From assembly GCF_015910445.1 (NCBI RefSeq), contig NZ_CP048882.1:3100001-3164000 (forward strand): a stretch of DNA of 64,000 nt. Direction: 5' to 3'. The notes under the pieces were generated by a model. It had not been told where the DNA came from, searched no databases, and worked only from the letters and a program-made list of their open reading frames with translations. This document shows positions 63,400 through 64,000 of this stretch, one piece after another. Numbering within the stretch: the stretch's first letter is position 1; each line of letters begins with the position of its first letter. The DNA comes from Streptomyces bathyalis. Lineage in GTDB: Bacteria; Actinomycetota; Actinomycetes; Streptomycetales; Streptomycetaceae. Both the position numbers and the translations under genes were made by a program.

Positions 63400-63614
63400 C
63401 TACCCCAGCGGCGAGGTGCGCGTCCCGATCTTGTCCGTGGTCTCCAGAGGGACCCGCGTGCCGTCCGCGGCGAGCGCGGCGATCTCCTCCTCGGTGAGCC
63501 CGGCGTTGGCTCCCATCCGTACGTTGGCCTGCCATTCGTACGTTGGCCTGCCATTCGTACGGGCAGCCGGTCGTACGAGCAGTCGTTCGTGACGTACGCA
63601 GTCGGCACGGCCAT
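63400..63614 (-). pseudogene. small ORF split by 19-bp tandem repeats
   Basis: From ATG 63614 (AGGAAG eight bases upstream) the frame reads MAVPTAYVTNDCSYDRLPVR, then enters 19-bp repeats and shifts out. A second frame resumes RMGANAGLTEEEIAALAADG and ends RTSPLG at the stop at 63400-63402. Deleting exactly two repeat units (63524-63561, 38 bp) joins them as LPVRMGANAGLTEEE, giving a 58-residue protein. The present sequence is therefore most simply read as a small gene interrupted by repeat expansion. The family and function are not recognised. Confidence 0.65.
63506..63561. repeat. 19-bp tandem repeat causing frame interruption
   Basis: TTGGCCTGCCATTCGTACG occurs at 63524-63542 and 63543-63561 without gap, after a related 18-base version at 63506-63523 (TTGGCTCCCATCCGTACG). 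Nineteen is not a multiple of three, so each added or lost unit changes the reading frame of the small minus-strand ORF. Confidence 0.92.
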
Positions 63615-63824
63615 GGACGCACTTCCTCTCCCGCACAGACCGCCCGGCCCGGATTCATGGTCCCGGGCCCGGGAACCGGGCACTTCCGGTGAGCCCCTGA
63701 ACGGGTGAGTGAGCGGAAGGCGGATCCTGCGCTTTGCGGGTCGCCGGCATCGCCGGAACCTCAGACCGATCTGAGTATCCCGACGGATATCCGCAGGTGC
63801 CGGGGCGGCGTCACGCTGCCCGGC

Positions 63825-64000
63825 ATGGAGTACAACCAGCCGCTCGCACACTGCCCCTACTGCCTGGGACCGCTGGGGCAGGGGGAGCAGAGAGAGGGGC
63901 AGGCGGACGAGCCCGCCAACTGCCCTTACTGCGCACTGCCGTTGACCGGCGAGGCGCACGAGGAGGTGCGGCGGATCGACGCGGAGCTGACCGGTCTGGA
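63825..64000 (+). CDS. zinc-ribbon protein, 5' part (continues beyond window)
   Basis: An ATG at 63825 opens a frame that runs to the window edge (58 codons visible). It contains two CPYC motifs, HCPYCLGPLGQGE and NCPYCALPLTGEA, 23 residues apart, which should form a zinc knuckle or ribbon, then a Glu/Arg-rich helix (HEEVRRIDAELTGL). No Shine-Dalgarno is evident. It could be the regulatory end of a larger membrane or enzyme protein; the family cannot be named from this fragment. Confidence 0.7.
   Translation, partial: MEYNQPLAHCPYCLGPLGQGEQREGQADEPANCPYCALPLTGEAHEEVRRIDAELTGL

Noticed and set aside
1..64000. tRNA, rRNA, integrase or prophage genes, and secondary-metabolite synthase genes
   Set aside because: None was found on either strand; no tRNA-like cloverleaf, recombinase motif or PKS/NRPS core sequence was recognised.

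Overview
The window comes from a high-GC actinomycete, almost certainly Streptomyces or a close relative. The signs are strong G/C preference at third codon positions, many GTG starts, ATGA/GTGA stop-start overlaps, a stand-alone NuoD paralogue, Mbl, WhiJ-type regulators, DUF397 and DUF2342 proteins, and a SigB/SigF-family sigma factor. No rRNA, tRNA, CRISPR array, insertion sequence or prophage was seen. Most of the window is chromosomal core; from about 37 kb it becomes a looser mix of regulators, transporters and stress or envelope genes.

Layout. 0-3.5 kb: NAD and pantothenate genes on the minus strand (DUF2520 protein, panC, nadB cut by the window edge). 3.7-10.6 kb: a threonine-aldolase-like enzyme, a NarL-type two-component pair, a MidA-like methyltransferase and two PH-domain membrane proteins. 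10.7-14.5 kb: a lone nuoD and a very large low-complexity membrane/coiled-coil protein. 14.7-18.9 kb: an OpuC/ProX-type compatible-solute ABC system, with the ATPase divergent from permeases and binding protein. 19.0-24.2 kb: a cysteine-rich leader peptide, a cysteine-dioxygenase-like gene and a rhodanese, leading into folate genes (folP, folB, folK), with folE convergent. 24.3-31.4 kb: a minus-strand series dacB, DUF2342 protease, tilS, hpt, ftsH, folE; ppa is divergent from dacB.

32-38.8 kb: a ThrE-type exporter, a PadR-controlled DrrAB-like ABC pair with two visible operators, a DinB-fold protein and an aldehyde dehydrogenase. 38.9-41.1 kb: a WhiJ/Aba-type set (XRE-DUF5753 regulator, RsbW-like ATPase, DUF397 protein) in which two promoter regions share a 30-nt element. 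41.3-46.7 kb: an ABC exporter behind a promoter with the 19-bp spacer typical of MerR control, mbl, a DUF2277 protein and a BCCT transporter. 46.8-51.3 kb: a DUF389 protein and a complete TctCBA tricarboxylate transporter. 51.4-64 kb: two DedA proteins, a Q/H-rich unknown, a hemerythrin protein, a hydrolase, a secreted PGRP/amidase, a possible secretion-linked lysozyme-like protein with a small partner, a DUF2235 hydrolase, a SigB-family sigma factor, an aminoglycoside-phosphotransferase-fold protein, a small ORF split by 19-bp tandem repeats, and a zinc-ribbon gene running off the end.

The regulatory observations judged most worth following are the leaderless cysteine-rich uORF before the cysteine-dioxygenase gene, the duplicated element of the WhiJ-type locus, the MerR-type promoter with no MerR gene in the window, and the repeat-split small gene at 63.5 kb. 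All functions are inferred from sequence reading alone; no database search was run.
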